Of a stretch of DNA of 64,000 nucleotides, positions 18,952 to 27,431 are shown piece after piece; within the stretch, counting starts at the first letter, position 1; each line of letters starts with the position of its first letter. The position numbers and the translations under genes were made by a program. Under the pieces are notes generated by a model, which saw only the letters and a program-made list of their open reading frames with translations, did no database searches and was not told the origin of the DNA. The DNA is from Microbacterium invictum (GTDB taxonomy: Bacteria; Actinomycetota; Actinomycetes; Actinomycetales; Microbacteriaceae): NCBI RefSeq assembly GCF_034421375.1, contig NZ_CP139779.1:1674001-1738000 (forward strand), in the 5' to 3' direction.

Positions 18952-20325
18952 TCAGCCGTCTTCGTCGTCGTCCCCTCGCTCGGCTTCCCGCTCAGCCTCC
19001 CGCTGGGCCTTCTCAGCCTCCTTCTCGGACTCCCGCTGGGCTTTCTCGGCCTCGCGCTGCGCCTCCTCGTCGGCCGGTGCCGGGCCCGCGGGCTGTTCGA
19101 CGGCCGGCGCGACCCCTGGATCCGTGGGCGTCGTTGCCGGTGCGGGGCTGTCGGCGGGCTCATCCGTGACCGGCTGCGTGCTCGTCGGAGCCGGAGCCGG
19201 AGCGGGCTCGGCGGTGCCCGCGCTGACGGCTGCCCACGTGCCGAGCGCGAGGATCACCGCGGCACCGGCGGCGACGGATCCCCAGAGGAGCGGGAGCCGC
19301 CGGCGCCCGCTCCCCGGGCGACGCGCGGCCGGCGCGGCGGGGGCGAGCACGGCCGTCGGCTCGTCGCCGGAGGCGGGATCCGCCGGCAGCATCGCCGGGG
19401 GCAGCACCGCTGTCGGCATCTCGACCGGAGTCGCGCCGCTGAGGTCGGCGGCGGCGACCGCGACCTCCAGAGCCGTGGGCCTGCTGCCGGGTTCGAGGTC
19501 GGTCATGCGCGCGAGAAGCGCGCGCCAGCCCGGGGCGATGTCGTCCGGGATTCGCGGCGGGCCGCCCAGGCGAGCGAGCGCCGCCTCGGCGGCCGACGAG
19601 GCAGGGAACGCCCGCCTGCCGGTCAGAGCCTCGATGAGCACGAGCCCGAGCGCGTAGACATCGGCCGGCGGGGCGGGATCGTCTCCCCGCACCTGCTCGG
19701 GAGCGAGATAGGAGGCGGTGCCGATCACCATCCCGGGTGTGGTGATGCGCGCACTGTCGAGGAGGTAGGCGATCCCGAAGTCCGCGAGCTTCGCCCGGAA
19801 GAGGCGGTGCGGGAGGGGCGAGGGGGTGACGAGGATGTTGGCGGGCTTCAGGTCGCGGTGCACGACGCCCGCGGCGTGGACGACGTGCAGGGCCTCGGCG
19901 AGCTCGGCGGCGAGGGCTGCCACCTCGGTGGCCGGTAGCGGCCCGGAGGACAGGGCGGCGGCGAGAGTCCGTCCGTCCACGAACTCCATCACCAGGTATT
20001 CGGGCTTCCCCGGCTCCAGACGCGCGTCCAGCAGCATCACCAGCCCGGGATGACTCAGAGCGGCCAGCGCCGCCACCTCGGCGCGGGCGCGCTCCGGAGA
20101 CGCCGAGCCCTCCACGCCCGGGCGGAGGAGCTTGACGGCCACGGTGCGGCCGAGCAGCACGTCGTCGGCGCGGTACACCCGCGCCATCCCGCCCTCGCCG
20201 ATGAGGGCGCCCAGCCGGTAGCGATCGTCCAGGAGCGGCTCGGGTGGTGTCGGAGTGGGAGGCACGGCGGTTCCTTCGCGGGGTCTGCCGACGGCGGACT
20301 CCTCGACCATACTCGCGCGCCACAC
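18952..20325 (-). CDS. Membrane-anchored Ser/Thr protein kinase (PknB-like)
   Basis: 457 residues. The kinase domain runs from about residue 35 to 300: glycine loop IGEGGMARVY, ATP lysine K65, catalytic VVHRDLKPANI, DFGIAYLLD and APEQVRGDD of the activation segment. A single membrane helix (about 345-367) follows, then a Pro/Ala/Thr-rich stretch and a final ~40-residue charged helix of EAEKAQRE-like repeats ending in an acidic tail. It has no PASTA repeats, so it is not the classical cell-wall PknB. The start GTG 20325 is uncertain; ATG 20310 is equally possible. It is divergent from the fructose regulator. Confidence 0.92.
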   Translation of the reverse strand: MWRASMVEESAVGRPREGTAVPPTPTPPEPLLDDRYRLGALIGEGGMARVYRADDVLLGRTVAVKLLRPGVEGSASPERARAEVAALAALSHPGLVMLLDARLEPGKPEYLVMEFVDGRTLAAALSSGPLPATEVAALAAELAEALHVVHAAGVVHRDLKPANILVTPSPLPHRLFRAKLADFGIAYLLDSARITTPGMVIGTASYLAPEQVRGDDPAPPADVYALGLVLIEALTGRRAFPASSAAEAALARLGGPPRIPDDIAPGWRALLARMTDLEPGSRPTALEVAVAAADLSGATPVEMPTAVLPPAMLPADPASGDEPTAVLAPAAPAARRPGSGRRRLPLLWGSVAAGAAVILALGTWAAVSAGTAEPAPAPAPTSTQPVTDEPADSPAPATTPTDPGVAPAVEQPAGPAPADEEAQREAEKAQRESEKEAEKAQREAEREAERGDDDEDG

Positions 20326-20375
20326 CAGGGGAGGGCTCAGAGACGGCGACCGCGGTGGTCGGATGTGGGTTTCAT

Positions 20376-20410
20376 TGTTGTTTAGTGTTGGTATGTGTTG
20401 TAGTCTGTGG
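20376..20410 (+). promoter_or_regulatory. Promoter plus phased repeats of the fructose operon
   Basis: The promoter TTGTTT (20378-20383), 17-base spacer, TAGTCT (20401-20406) is overlaid by TGTTG at 20376, 20386 and 20396 and TGTGG at 20406, all spaced 10 bases. Same-face direct repeats across -35 and -10 are a plausible operator for the DeoR-type regulator encoded just downstream. Confidence 0.65.
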
Positions 20411-20432
20411 GAAACCTTGAGGAAGAGGACGC

Positions 20433-21218
20433 ATGTACGCGACGGAGCGACAGGACGCCATCGAACGGCAGCTGCTGACCGCAGGCCGCGTGTCGGTGGT
20501 CGATCTCGCCCGCGACTTCGGCGTGACCACCGAGACGATCCGGCGCGACCTCGATGCCATGGAGCGCGACGGAGCCCTTCGCCGGGTACACGGCGGCGCG
20601 GTGGCAGCGTCGCGCGGCGGGACCAGTGAGACCGCGGTCGGCGACCGCGGTGCCGTGAACGGCGAGGAGAAGGCGCGCATCGCCGTGCGGGCCGCCGAGG
20701 CGCTTGCGGGGCTCGGGGGATCCCTCTTCATCGACGCCGGCACCACCACCGCCGCGTTCGCCCGCGATCTCGCCGCCCGCACCCCCGCGGACGGCGCCGC
20801 ACGGCTCGAGCTGGTCACCCACGCCGTTCCCATCGCCTTCGAGCTCGGCGCCCGTGCCGACTTGCCGCTGACCGTCATCGGCGGACGGGTGCGCGGGATG
20901 ACCGCGGCCGCGGTCGGCGCCGCAGCGGTCGAGGCTGTCTCGCAGCTGCGCCCAGACGTCGCCGTCGTCGGCACGAACGGCATCTCCGCCGCCTTCGGGC
21001 TCAGCACCCCCGACCCGGAGGAGGCGGCAGTCAAACGCGCGATCGTCGCCGCCGCACGGCGCGTCATCGTGCTCGCCGACGCCAGCAAGGTCGATGCGGA
21101 GTACCTGGTGCGCTTCGCAGGACTGGAGGACATCGACGTCCTCGTCACGGACGCCGCACCCTCCGGCGAGCTCGCCTCGGCCCTGCGAACCGCCGACGTG
21201 GAGGTGTGGACCGCATGA
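20433..21218 (+). CDS. DeoR-family repressor of the fructose operon
   Basis: 261 residues. The N-terminal DeoR helix-turn-helix covers residues 6-58 (RVSVVDLARDFGVTTETIRR, DLDAMERDGALRRVHGG), followed by the sugar-phosphate sensing domain (FIDAGTTTAAF, GTNGISAAFGLSTPDP, ASKV). First gene of DeoR-fruK-fruA, with GAGGAAGAGG before the ATG. Such regulators normally respond to fructose 1-phosphate or fructose 1,6-bisphosphate. The operator is probably the 10-base-phased TGTTG series in the promoter. Its stop overlaps the fruK start (ATGA). Confidence 0.93.
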   Translation: MYATERQDAIERQLLTAGRVSVVDLARDFGVTTETIRRDLDAMERDGALRRVHGGAVAASRGGTSETAVGDRGAVNGEEKARIAVRAAEALAGLGGSLFIDAGTTTAAFARDLAARTPADGAARLELVTHAVPIAFELGARADLPLTVIGGRVRGMTAAAVGAAAVEAVSQLRPDVAVVGTNGISAAFGLSTPDPEEAAVKRAIVAAARRVIVLADASKVDAEYLVRFAGLEDIDVLVTDAAPSGELASALRTADVEVWTA

Positions 21219-22186
21219 TCGTCACGCTCACCGCCCATCCTTCCCTGGATCGCACCGTCGCCCTGGAATCGGCGCTCCGAACCGGCGAGGTGCAGCAGGC
21301 CGTCTCCGTCCGGGAGGACGCCGGCGGCAAGGGCGTCAACGTCGCGCGCGCCGTCGTCGCCGCAGGGGTTCCGACCCTCGCGCTCATGCCGCTGAATCCG
21401 CACGATCCCTACGCCGACCTGCTTCGGCAGACCGGGGTGCCCACGCGCACCACTGCGGTGGCCGGCCGGGTCCGCGCCAACATCGCGCTGACCGACCCCG
21501 AGGGGACGACGACCAAGATCAACCTCCCGGGGGCGCGTCTGACGATCGCCGACCGGCGCGCGGCCATCGCCGACACGGTCGCCGCCAGCCGCGGCGCCCG
21601 CTGGCTGGTACTGGCGGGATCCCTGCCGCCCGGCGTCGGCGACGACTTCTACGCCGACGTCATCGACGCCGTGCGTTCCGCGCCCGATGCTCCCCTCATC
21701 GCGGTGGACACCTCGGGCCCCGCCCTGTCCACGGTCGTCGCGCGCAGTCGTCCCGACCTCATCAAGCCCAACGACGAGGAACTCGCCCAGCTGACGGGAG
21801 ATCCGCTCGACGGCGACGACCTGGTCGCCCAGGTCGCCCGGGCCGCGTCCGACCTCGTGCCCGCGAAAGTCGGGGCGGCCCTGGTCACCCTGGGATCGCG
21901 CGGCGCGGTCCTCGTCGCCGAGGGCGGTGCCTGGTACGCCGCACCTCCGAGAGTCCGCGCGGTGAGCACCGTCGGCGCCGGCGACAGTTCGCTCGCCGGC
22001 TACCTGCTCGCCGCCGTCGCCGGCGACGGCCCCGCCGAACGCCTCGGGCGCGCGGTCCGGTACGGGGCGGCCGCCGCGTCTCTTCCCGGCACCCAGATCC
22101 CCACCCCCGCAGACCTCCCCGCCGGGGAGATCCGAGCCATCACGCTCACTGCCGAGCGCACCCACCCCGCGGGCATCGCCCCGTGA
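21215..22186 (+). CDS. fruK: 1-phosphofructokinase
   Basis: PfkB-family kinase turning fructose 1-phosphate into fructose 1,6-bisphosphate. 323 residues from ATG 21215, which overlaps the DeoR stop and has GGAGG ten bases upstream; the start MIVTLTAHPSLDRTV is typical. GGKGVNVARAV is the N-terminal PfkB signature, KINLPGA the substrate region, LAGSLPPGV and KPNDEEL lie in the middle, and STVGAGDSSLAGYL carries the catalytic Asp of the second PfkB signature. It works on the product of the fruA transporter encoded 23 bases downstream. Confidence 0.95.
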   Translation: MIVTLTAHPSLDRTVALESALRTGEVQQAVSVREDAGGKGVNVARAVVAAGVPTLALMPLNPHDPYADLLRQTGVPTRTTAVAGRVRANIALTDPEGTTTKINLPGARLTIADRRAAIADTVAASRGARWLVLAGSLPPGVGDDFYADVIDAVRSAPDAPLIAVDTSGPALSTVVARSRPDLIKPNDEELAQLTGDPLDGDDLVAQVARAASDLVPAKVGAALVTLGSRGAVLVAEGGAWYAAPPRVRAVSTVGAGDSSLAGYLLAAVAGDGPAERLGRAVRYGAAAASLPGTQIPTPADLPAGEIRAITLTAERTHPAGIAP

Positions 22187-22209
22187 GCAGACCAGAGGAG
22201 GTCTCGAAG

Positions 22210-24249
22210 ATGTCTTCATCGACGTCGCACACCATCATCCCCGGCCTTGTGAGCCTGGACGTCGGACTCGGTGCCGACAAGGCCGCCGTCATCCGCGCCC
22301 TCGCAGAGCGCGTCGTCGCGCAGGGACGCGCCACCGACGCGGACGCGCTGTTCTCCGACGCCTGGGCGAGAGAGCAGAAGGACGAGACCGGCCTTCCCGG
22401 CGGGATCGCGATTCCGCATGCCAAGAGCCTGGCGGTGACGACGCCCTCGCTGGCGTTCGCCCGGCTGAGGCCCGGGGTGGACTTCGGCGCCGACGACGGA
22501 CCGGCCGATCTGGTGTTCCTCATCGCCGCCCCGGCCGACGCCGCGGAGGACCACCTGGCCGTGCTCTCGAAGCTCGCGCGCAGCCTCATGGACGATGACT
22601 TCACCGCGGGTCTCCGCTCGGCAGGCACCGACGACGACGTCGTCGCGATCGTCCGTCAGGCGATCGGCGAGTCCCCCGCCGCACGAAACGGAGCCGCCCC
22701 GGCCGCCGCCGCTCCGGCGCCGACCGCAGCGACCGGAGACCGTCCGAGGATCGTCGCCGTCACCGCGTGCGCCACCGGCATCGCGCACACCTTCATGGCC
22801 GCCGACGCGCTGACCGCAGCGGGCCGGGAAGCGGGCGTCGACCTCGTCGTCGAGCCGCAGGGATCCAGCGGATACCAGGCGCTCCCTCCCGAGGTCATCC
22901 GCGACGCCGACGCGGTCATCTTCGCCGTCGACGTCGACGTGCGCGAACCGCAGCGCTTCGCCGGCAAGCCGGTGGTGCGCACGAGCGTCAAGCGGGGCAT
23001 CGAGCAGCCCGGCAGGCTCATCGCAGAGGCGGTCGCCGCGTCATCCGATCCTCGCGCGGAGCGCGTGGCGGGGTCTGCCGACGCCGCCGCATCGGCGGCG
23101 AGCGGTGCACAGGAGTCGGTCGGCGCCCGGATCAAGCGCTGGCTCCTCACCGGCGTGAGCTACATGATCCCCTTCGTCGCCGGCGGCGGTCTGCTCATCG
23201 CGCTCGGATTCCTCCTCGGCGGGTATCAGGTGACCGACGATGCGGCCAATGTCATCGTGGAGAACTCCCTGTGGGACCTGCCGGCCGGGGGCCTCGGGCA
23301 GTACCTCGGCTCGGTCGCGTTCATGATCGGTGCGACCTCGATGGGCTTCCTCGTTCCCGTCCTGGCGGGCTTCATCGCCTTCGCCATCGCAGACCGACCG
23401 GGTATCGCGCCGGGATTCGTCGCCGGCGCGGTCGCCGTGCTGATGAGCGCCGGATTCATCGGCGGTCTCATCGGCGGTCTGCTGGCGGGCTTCATCGCGC
23501 TGTGGCTCGGCCGCCTGCCGGCCCCGCGATGGCTGCGCGGCCTCATGCCGGTGGTGATCATCCCGCTCGTCGGCTCCATCGTCGCGTCGGGCCTGATGAT
23601 CCTCTTCCTCGGCCGCCCCATCGCGCAGCTCATGACGTGGCTGACCGAATGGCTCAACAGCCTCAACGGAGCGTCTGCGGTGATCCTCGGGGTGATCCTC
23701 GGCCTGATGATGTGCTTCGACCTGGGTGGTCCCGTCAACAAGGTCGCGTACACCTTCGCCACGACCGGCCTCGCGGCAGCGACGGCGTCGCAGCCGTTCT
23801 CGTCGCCGTACCTCATCATGGCCGCGGTCATGGCGGCGGGCATGGTGCCGCCGCTGGCGATGGCACTCGCCTCCACCGTGCTGGCACGGAACCTCTTCAC
23901 CCCCGTCGAGCGCGAGAACGGCAAGGCGGCGTGGCTGCTGGGTGCGGCCTTCATCTCCGAGGGCGCCATCCCGTTCGCCGCGGCGGACCTCTTCCGTGTC
24001 ATCCCCGCCTCGATGATCGGCGGCGCCGTGACCGGGGGCCTGAGCATGGCGATCGGGGTGTCGTCCCTCGCCCCGCACGGCGGCATCTTCGTGTTCTTCG
24101 CCATCCAGCCCATCTGGGGCTTCCTCGTATCGATCCTCGCCGGAGTGCTGGTGTCCGCGTTCGCGGTGATCGCACTGAAGAAGTGGGTGCATAAGCGCGA
24201 GGCTCCTGTCGCCGCCCCGGTCGACACGGCGGTTCCGGTCGCGGTCTGA
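22210..24249 (+). CDS. fruA: PTS fructose transporter, EIIABC fusion
   Basis: One polypeptide of 679 residues with all three fructose PTS domains in A-B-C order. EIIA (1-150) has the phosphorylated His70 in GGIAIPHAKS. EIIB (about 178-275) has Cys187 in VTACATGIAHTFMAA. EIIC (about 305-665) has about nine membrane helices with GGGLLIALGFLLGG and CFDLGGPVNKVAY. It takes up fructose as fructose 1-phosphate at the cell membrane, using HPr phosphate. The Ala-rich linker (about 155-175) separates A and B. ATG 22210 is chosen with GAGGAGG eleven bases before it. Confidence 0.95.
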   Translation: MSSSTSHTIIPGLVSLDVGLGADKAAVIRALAERVVAQGRATDADALFSDAWAREQKDETGLPGGIAIPHAKSLAVTTPSLAFARLRPGVDFGADDGPADLVFLIAAPADAAEDHLAVLSKLARSLMDDDFTAGLRSAGTDDDVVAIVRQAIGESPAARNGAAPAAAAPAPTAATGDRPRIVAVTACATGIAHTFMAADALTAAGREAGVDLVVEPQGSSGYQALPPEVIRDADAVIFAVDVDVREPQRFAGKPVVRTSVKRGIEQPGRLIAEAVAASSDPRAERVAGSADAAASAASGAQESVGARIKRWLLTGVSYMIPFVAGGGLLIALGFLLGGYQVTDDAANVIVENSLWDLPAGGLGQYLGSVAFMIGATSMGFLVPVLAGFIAFAIADRPGIAPGFVAGAVAVLMSAGFIGGLIGGLLAGFIALWLGRLPAPRWLRGLMPVVIIPLVGSIVASGLMILFLGRPIAQLMTWLTEWLNSLNGASAVILGVILGLMMCFDLGGPVNKVAYTFATTGLAAATASQPFSSPYLIMAAVMAAGMVPPLAMALASTVLARNLFTPVERENGKAAWLLGAAFISEGAIPFAAADLFRVIPASMIGGAVTGGLSMAIGVSSLAPHGGIFVFFAIQPIWGFLVSILAGVLVSAFAVIALKKWVHKREAPVAAPVDTAVPVAV

Positions 24250-24278
24250 CCGGCTCGCACGCCGCCGCCCGGCGGCTA

Positions 24279-24318
24279 TGAAGAGGCCCTGGTGACCCCC
24301 ATCACCAGGGCCTCTTCA
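24279..24318. terminator. Bidirectional terminator between fruA and the DUF4349 gene
   Basis: Perfect 17-bp stem with left arm TGAAGAGGCCCTGGTGA and a CCCCCA loop, midway between two convergent genes. It is the strongest terminator-like hairpin in the window. Confidence 0.85.
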
Positions 24319-24330
24319 CGCACACCGCCG

Positions 24331-25464
24331 TCAGGCGCCGCGCGTGTCGTCCTCCGCCGGACCCGTCGCGGTCGCGGCCTCGCGGCGCGCCCGCCGGGCG
24401 CGGCGGACCCGGACGGCAGCCCAGACGAGCAGCGCGGCCACGCCGAGGACGGCGAGCCAGGGGAGGAGGAAGCCGACGGCGATCACCAGGCCGTTGAGCG
24501 TGGCGATGAGTCCGTTCCACCCCGCCGCGACGCCGTCGCCGAAGCCGGCGGGGTCGGCCTCGACCCGCTCCACCCGGGGTGCGAGCGAGACCGACACCGT
24601 GGACAGCTCCACCTGGCCCTCGAGCGACTCCAGCTGCTGCTGGTACGACTCCAGAGTCGCCTGACGCTCAGCCAGAGCGCTCTCGGCGGCGATCAGGTCG
24701 CCGAGGTCGCCGGCCTCGGCCAGGAGCTCCTCCAGTCGATCGACCGAGGCCTGCGTGGCCTCGACGCGCGCGCGCAGATCGACGGTCTGGTCGGTGACAT
24801 CCTGCCGATCGATCGATGACTGCGTGACCTCGCCGATCGCCGACAGGCCCGACACGAAGCCGGAGAGCTCTGCTGCGGGGATGCGGACCGTCACCCAGCC
24901 GGTCTCGCCCCCGGCGTAGGGCGCCGGATAGCTGACGTCCGGGCCGCCGATCCCCGGGTCGATGGGGATCGGAACGCCGCTTCGACCTACCGACTGCGAC
25001 TGGACGAAGCCACCGATCCGATCCGCGGCGTCGGCGACCTCGGCGGCCGCAGTGGGAACGTCCTCGACGACGAGGTTCGCCGAGGCGCTGGTGATGATCT
25101 CCCGTTCGACGGAGGTGTCGGCGGCGGACGCCCCCGCGCCGGCCTCATCGGTGGGGACCCCGTCGATCGCGCCGCCCTCGATCGGCGCCTCCTGGCCCTG
25201 GGGGAGCGTTGCCTCGTCCGCACCGGAGGGTGCGACCGCGAACTGTTCGGACCCTGCGCCCGAGACGAGCCCTCCGACCGCCGGGGCGATGGCGGCGGCG
25301 ACGATGATCACCGCGGCAGCAGCGCCGGCGGTGGCCCACCCCGTGCGTCGCCGCCGGCGACGGGCGGATCGCTCGGCGTCGATATCGGCGAAGAGTCCGC
25401 GCTCGATGCGGGCGATCCGTTCCTCGTCGAGGTCGGGGAGGGGCGGGCGCGAGACGGTGTTCAT
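24331..25464 (-). CDS. DUF4349 membrane protein, possible anti-sigma partner
   Basis: 377 residues with an N-terminal cytoplasmic arm (1-40, PDLDEERIARIERGLFADID then RRRRRR), one membrane helix (about 42-65), an extracellular part with the DUF4349 domain and a long coiled coil (about 255-310, ASVDRLEELLAEAGDLG and LESYQQQLESL), then a second membrane helix near 335-355 and a basic tail. The ATG overlaps the stop of the sigma factor gene (ATGA), so production is coupled. The short cytoplasmic arm before the first helix resembles the layout of anti-sigma factors, but no known anti-sigma domain is evident, so that role is inference. Confidence 0.82.
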   Translation of the reverse strand: MNTVSRPPLPDLDEERIARIERGLFADIDAERSARRRRRRTGWATAGAAAAVIIVAAAIAPAVGGLVSGAGSEQFAVAPSGADEATLPQGQEAPIEGGAIDGVPTDEAGAGASAADTSVEREIITSASANLVVEDVPTAAAEVADAADRIGGFVQSQSVGRSGVPIPIDPGIGGPDVSYPAPYAGGETGWVTVRIPAAELSGFVSGLSAIGEVTQSSIDRQDVTDQTVDLRARVEATQASVDRLEELLAEAGDLGDLIAAESALAERQATLESYQQQLESLEGQVELSTVSVSLAPRVERVEADPAGFGDGVAAGWNGLIATLNGLVIAVGFLLPWLAVLGVAALLVWAAVRVRRARRARREAATATGPAEDDTRGA

Positions 25465-26012
25465 GTGCTCTCCTTCAGGGCGGTCCGCACGCGGGTGCGG
25501 ATGCGGGAGAGACGATTGCGGACGACCCCGTGTCCGACACCGAGTTCGTCGGCGGCAGCCTGATAGCCGTACCCCTCCGCCGCGCACAGCCGGAAGATCT
25601 CCCGGTCGAGCTCGCTCAGGGCGCCGACCTCGGCGAGGATGCGCTCGACCAGATCGGCCTCGACCACCTGACGCTCCACGTCGACGGTGGCGGGGAGCGT
25701 CTCATCGAGGTCGCCGTGGACCTCGTGCAGGCGATCGCGGCGCTGCCGCCGCATGCGGTTCGCCGCCTGGAGGCGGCACACCGTCACCAGCCAGGGCAGC
25801 AGCGATTCGCCCGCCAGCTCCAGGGACGGCAGTTTCCGCCACGCCACGAGGAAGGTCTCCTGCGTGACGTCCTCGGCATCCGAGGCGTCTCGGAGCAGCC
25901 CGTGCGCGACCCAGTACACCGGCCGGACATAGGCGCGATACAGCGACCGGAAGGCGATCTCGCTCCCGCCCGCCGCCCGCGCGACGAGCGCCGCGTCCGT
26001 CTGCTCGCTCAC
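25461..26012 (-). CDS. RNA polymerase sigma factor, ECF type
   Basis: 183 residues. Sigma region 2 is FRSLYRAYVRPVYWVAHGLL with RDASDAEDVTQETFLVAWR (about 22-68), and region 4 is LSELDREIFRLCAAEGYGYQ with a helix-turn-helix (about 120-175). Regions 1 and 3 are missing, as in ECF factors. The GTG start at 26012 has GGGGAA upstream; a longer frame from 26102 has no support. It is co-transcribed with a membrane protein that may hold it inactive. Target promoters are not visible here. Confidence 0.9.
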   Translation of the reverse strand: MSEQTDAALVARAAGGSEIAFRSLYRAYVRPVYWVAHGLLRDASDAEDVTQETFLVAWRKLPSLELAGESLLPWLVTVCRLQAANRMRRQRRDRLHEVHGDLDETLPATVDVERQVVEADLVERILAEVGALSELDREIFRLCAAEGYGYQAAADELGVGHGVVRNRLSRIRTRVRTALKEST

Positions 26013-26138
26013 CGTTCCCCATTCCGCCGCACCGCGGCATCCGCATTGTCTCTCACTCCAGGAGTGTCGCGACGGCACGGATCGTCTCACCCGCGATTTC
26101 ATTACTTGCCCGGGCTCGGGATGGCGCGGCGGGACGGG

Positions 26139-26144
26139 TATCGT
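26139..26144 (+). promoter_or_regulatory. -10 element TATCGT of the TerC gene
   Basis: TATCGT ends 8 bases before ATG 26153, so the mRNA would be leaderless or nearly so. Confidence 0.5.
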
Positions 26145-26152
26145 GGGGGCCC

Positions 26153-27289
26153 ATGACCTATGAGATCCCGACGTGGTTCGCGATCACCGCGCTGGTCGTG
26201 CTGTCGCTGATCCTCCTCGCGGATCTGCTCATCATCCTCAAGCGCCCCCACATCCCCTCGATGAGGGAGGCGACCCTCTGGGTGGTGTTCTACGTCGCCC
26301 TCGCGCTGGCATTCGCCGTGGTGCTGCTGCTGGTCACCGGCTCGGGCGACGCGATGGGCGAGTTCGTCGCCGGCTGGCTGACGGAGTACAGCCTCTCGGT
26401 CGACAACCTCTTCGTCTTCGTCCTGCTGATGAGCCAGTTCTCGGTGCCGCGCCGGTACCAGCAGGAAGTGCTCATGGTGGGCATCATCATCGCGCTGATC
26501 CTCCGGGCGATCTTCATCATGCTCGGCGCCGTGCTCATCGAGAACCTCAGCTGGATCTTCTACGTCTTCGGTCTCTTCCTCGTCTACACGGCGTGGCGCC
26601 AGGCGTTCCCCGGCAAGCACGACGACGACGCGCAGGCCGAGACCGGCATCGTGCGGTTCCTGCGCCGCTTCATCGACATCAGCGACAGCTACGACGGGTC
26701 GAAGCTGCGCACCGTCGTGAACGGCAAGAAGATCTTCACCCCGATGATCCTCGTCTTCGTGGCAATCGGCTTCACCGACCTGGTGTTCGCGATCGACTCG
26801 ATCCCCGCGATCTTCGGCATCACGCAGAGCCCCTTCATCGTCTTCACCGCGAACCTGTTCGCCCTGATGGGTCTGCGACAGCTCTACTTCCTGCTCGGCG
26901 GGCTCCTGGACCGTCTGAAGTACCTGCACTACGGCATCGCCTTCATCCTGGCGTTCATCGGCGTGAAGCTCTTCCTCCACGCCCTCCACGAGAACGAACT
27001 GCCCTTCATCAACGGCGGAGAGCACGTCGAGTGGGCACCGGACATCTCCACGTGGGTCTCGCTCGCCGTCATCGTCGCCGCGATGTCGGTGGCCACCGTG
27101 GCGAGCCTGATCGCCGCGCGTCGCGAGGGCGACCCGATCACGACCACGGATGCTGCGGATCGGCCGGACGGCGACCTCCCCGACGGTTCGGGGCGCACGC
27201 CGGCCGAGGCGGCGGCGAAGAGCGTGGCCGAGGAGAAGGGCTCCCGCACCGGCGCCGACGACGCGCCGGCGGGGGACGGGGCGCGGTAG
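26153..27289 (+). CDS. TerC-family integral membrane protein
   Basis: 378 residues with eight or nine hydrophobic helices. The family signatures TEYSLSVDNLFVFVLLM and FTDLVFAIDSIPAIFGI, each with the buried acidic residues thought to bind metal, are present, as is LYFLLGGLLDRLKYL. TerC proteins are linked to manganese export or to loading of exported metalloproteins, and some to tellurite resistance; the role here is not fixed. The C-terminal 50 residues are a disordered Asp/Gly/Ala-rich tail. There is no room for the yybP-ykoY manganese riboswitch often found before such genes because the start is leaderless. Confidence 0.92.
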   Translation: MTYEIPTWFAITALVVLSLILLADLLIILKRPHIPSMREATLWVVFYVALALAFAVVLLLVTGSGDAMGEFVAGWLTEYSLSVDNLFVFVLLMSQFSVPRRYQQEVLMVGIIIALILRAIFIMLGAVLIENLSWIFYVFGLFLVYTAWRQAFPGKHDDDAQAETGIVRFLRRFIDISDSYDGSKLRTVVNGKKIFTPMILVFVAIGFTDLVFAIDSIPAIFGITQSPFIVFTANLFALMGLRQLYFLLGGLLDRLKYLHYGIAFILAFIGVKLFLHALHENELPFINGGEHVEWAPDISTWVSLAVIVAAMSVATVASLIAARREGDPITTTDAADRPDGDLPDGSGRTPAEAAAKSVAEEKGSRTGADDAPAGDGAR

Positions 27290-27311
27290 TCGCGTGCGCG
27301 GTACCCGGTGG

Positions 27312-27317
27312 TACTCT
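27312..27317 (+). promoter_or_regulatory. -10 element TACTCT of the leuCD leader
   Basis: TACTCT ends exactly 6 bases before GTG 27324, the start of the leader peptide, matching the other leaderless starts of the window. Confidence 0.6.
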
Positions 27318-27323
27318 GAGCCG

Positions 27324-27371
27324 GTGCGGATCGCTCGCCTTCTCCTTAGCGGCCGCGGCGAGACCTCGTAA
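27324..27371 (+). CDS. Candidate leucine leader peptide of leuCD
   Basis: Fifteen codons, VRIARLLLSGRGETS, with three consecutive leucine codons CTT CTC CTT (27339-27347). CTT is unusual in this GC-rich DNA, where leucine is mostly CTC or CTG. The GTG is placed exactly where a leaderless start would be (-10 TACTCT). Downstream, CCGCGGCGAGA (27353-27363) can pair with TCTCGTCGCGG (27381-27391). A second copy of TCGTCGCGG at 27395-27403 offers an alternative partner. This looks like ribosome-mediated attenuation controlled by leucyl-tRNA, as known for leader peptides before leu genes in actinobacteria. The role is inferred; the peptide itself is expected to have no function. Confidence 0.6.
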   Translation: MRIARLLLSGRGETS

Positions 27372-27403
27372 CCAGGCCTCTCTCGTCGCGGAGTTCGTCG
27401 CGG
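27353..27403 (+). promoter_or_regulatory. Alternative hairpins of the leuCD leader
   Basis: The left arm 27353-27363 pairs with 27381-27391 (11 bp, one G-U) or, over 9 bp, with the repeat at 27395-27403. The two are mutually exclusive. No U-run follows, so the switch would act by Rho or at the leuC Shine-Dalgarno rather than by a classic terminator. Confidence 0.45.
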
Positions 27404-27431
27404 GCTTGACCCCTTTCCCGAGGAGAACGCA

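Noticed and set aside
26013..26152. yybP-ykoY manganese riboswitch before the TerC gene
   Set aside because: The start appears leaderless (TATCGT 8 bases before ATG), and no structured leader can be placed.
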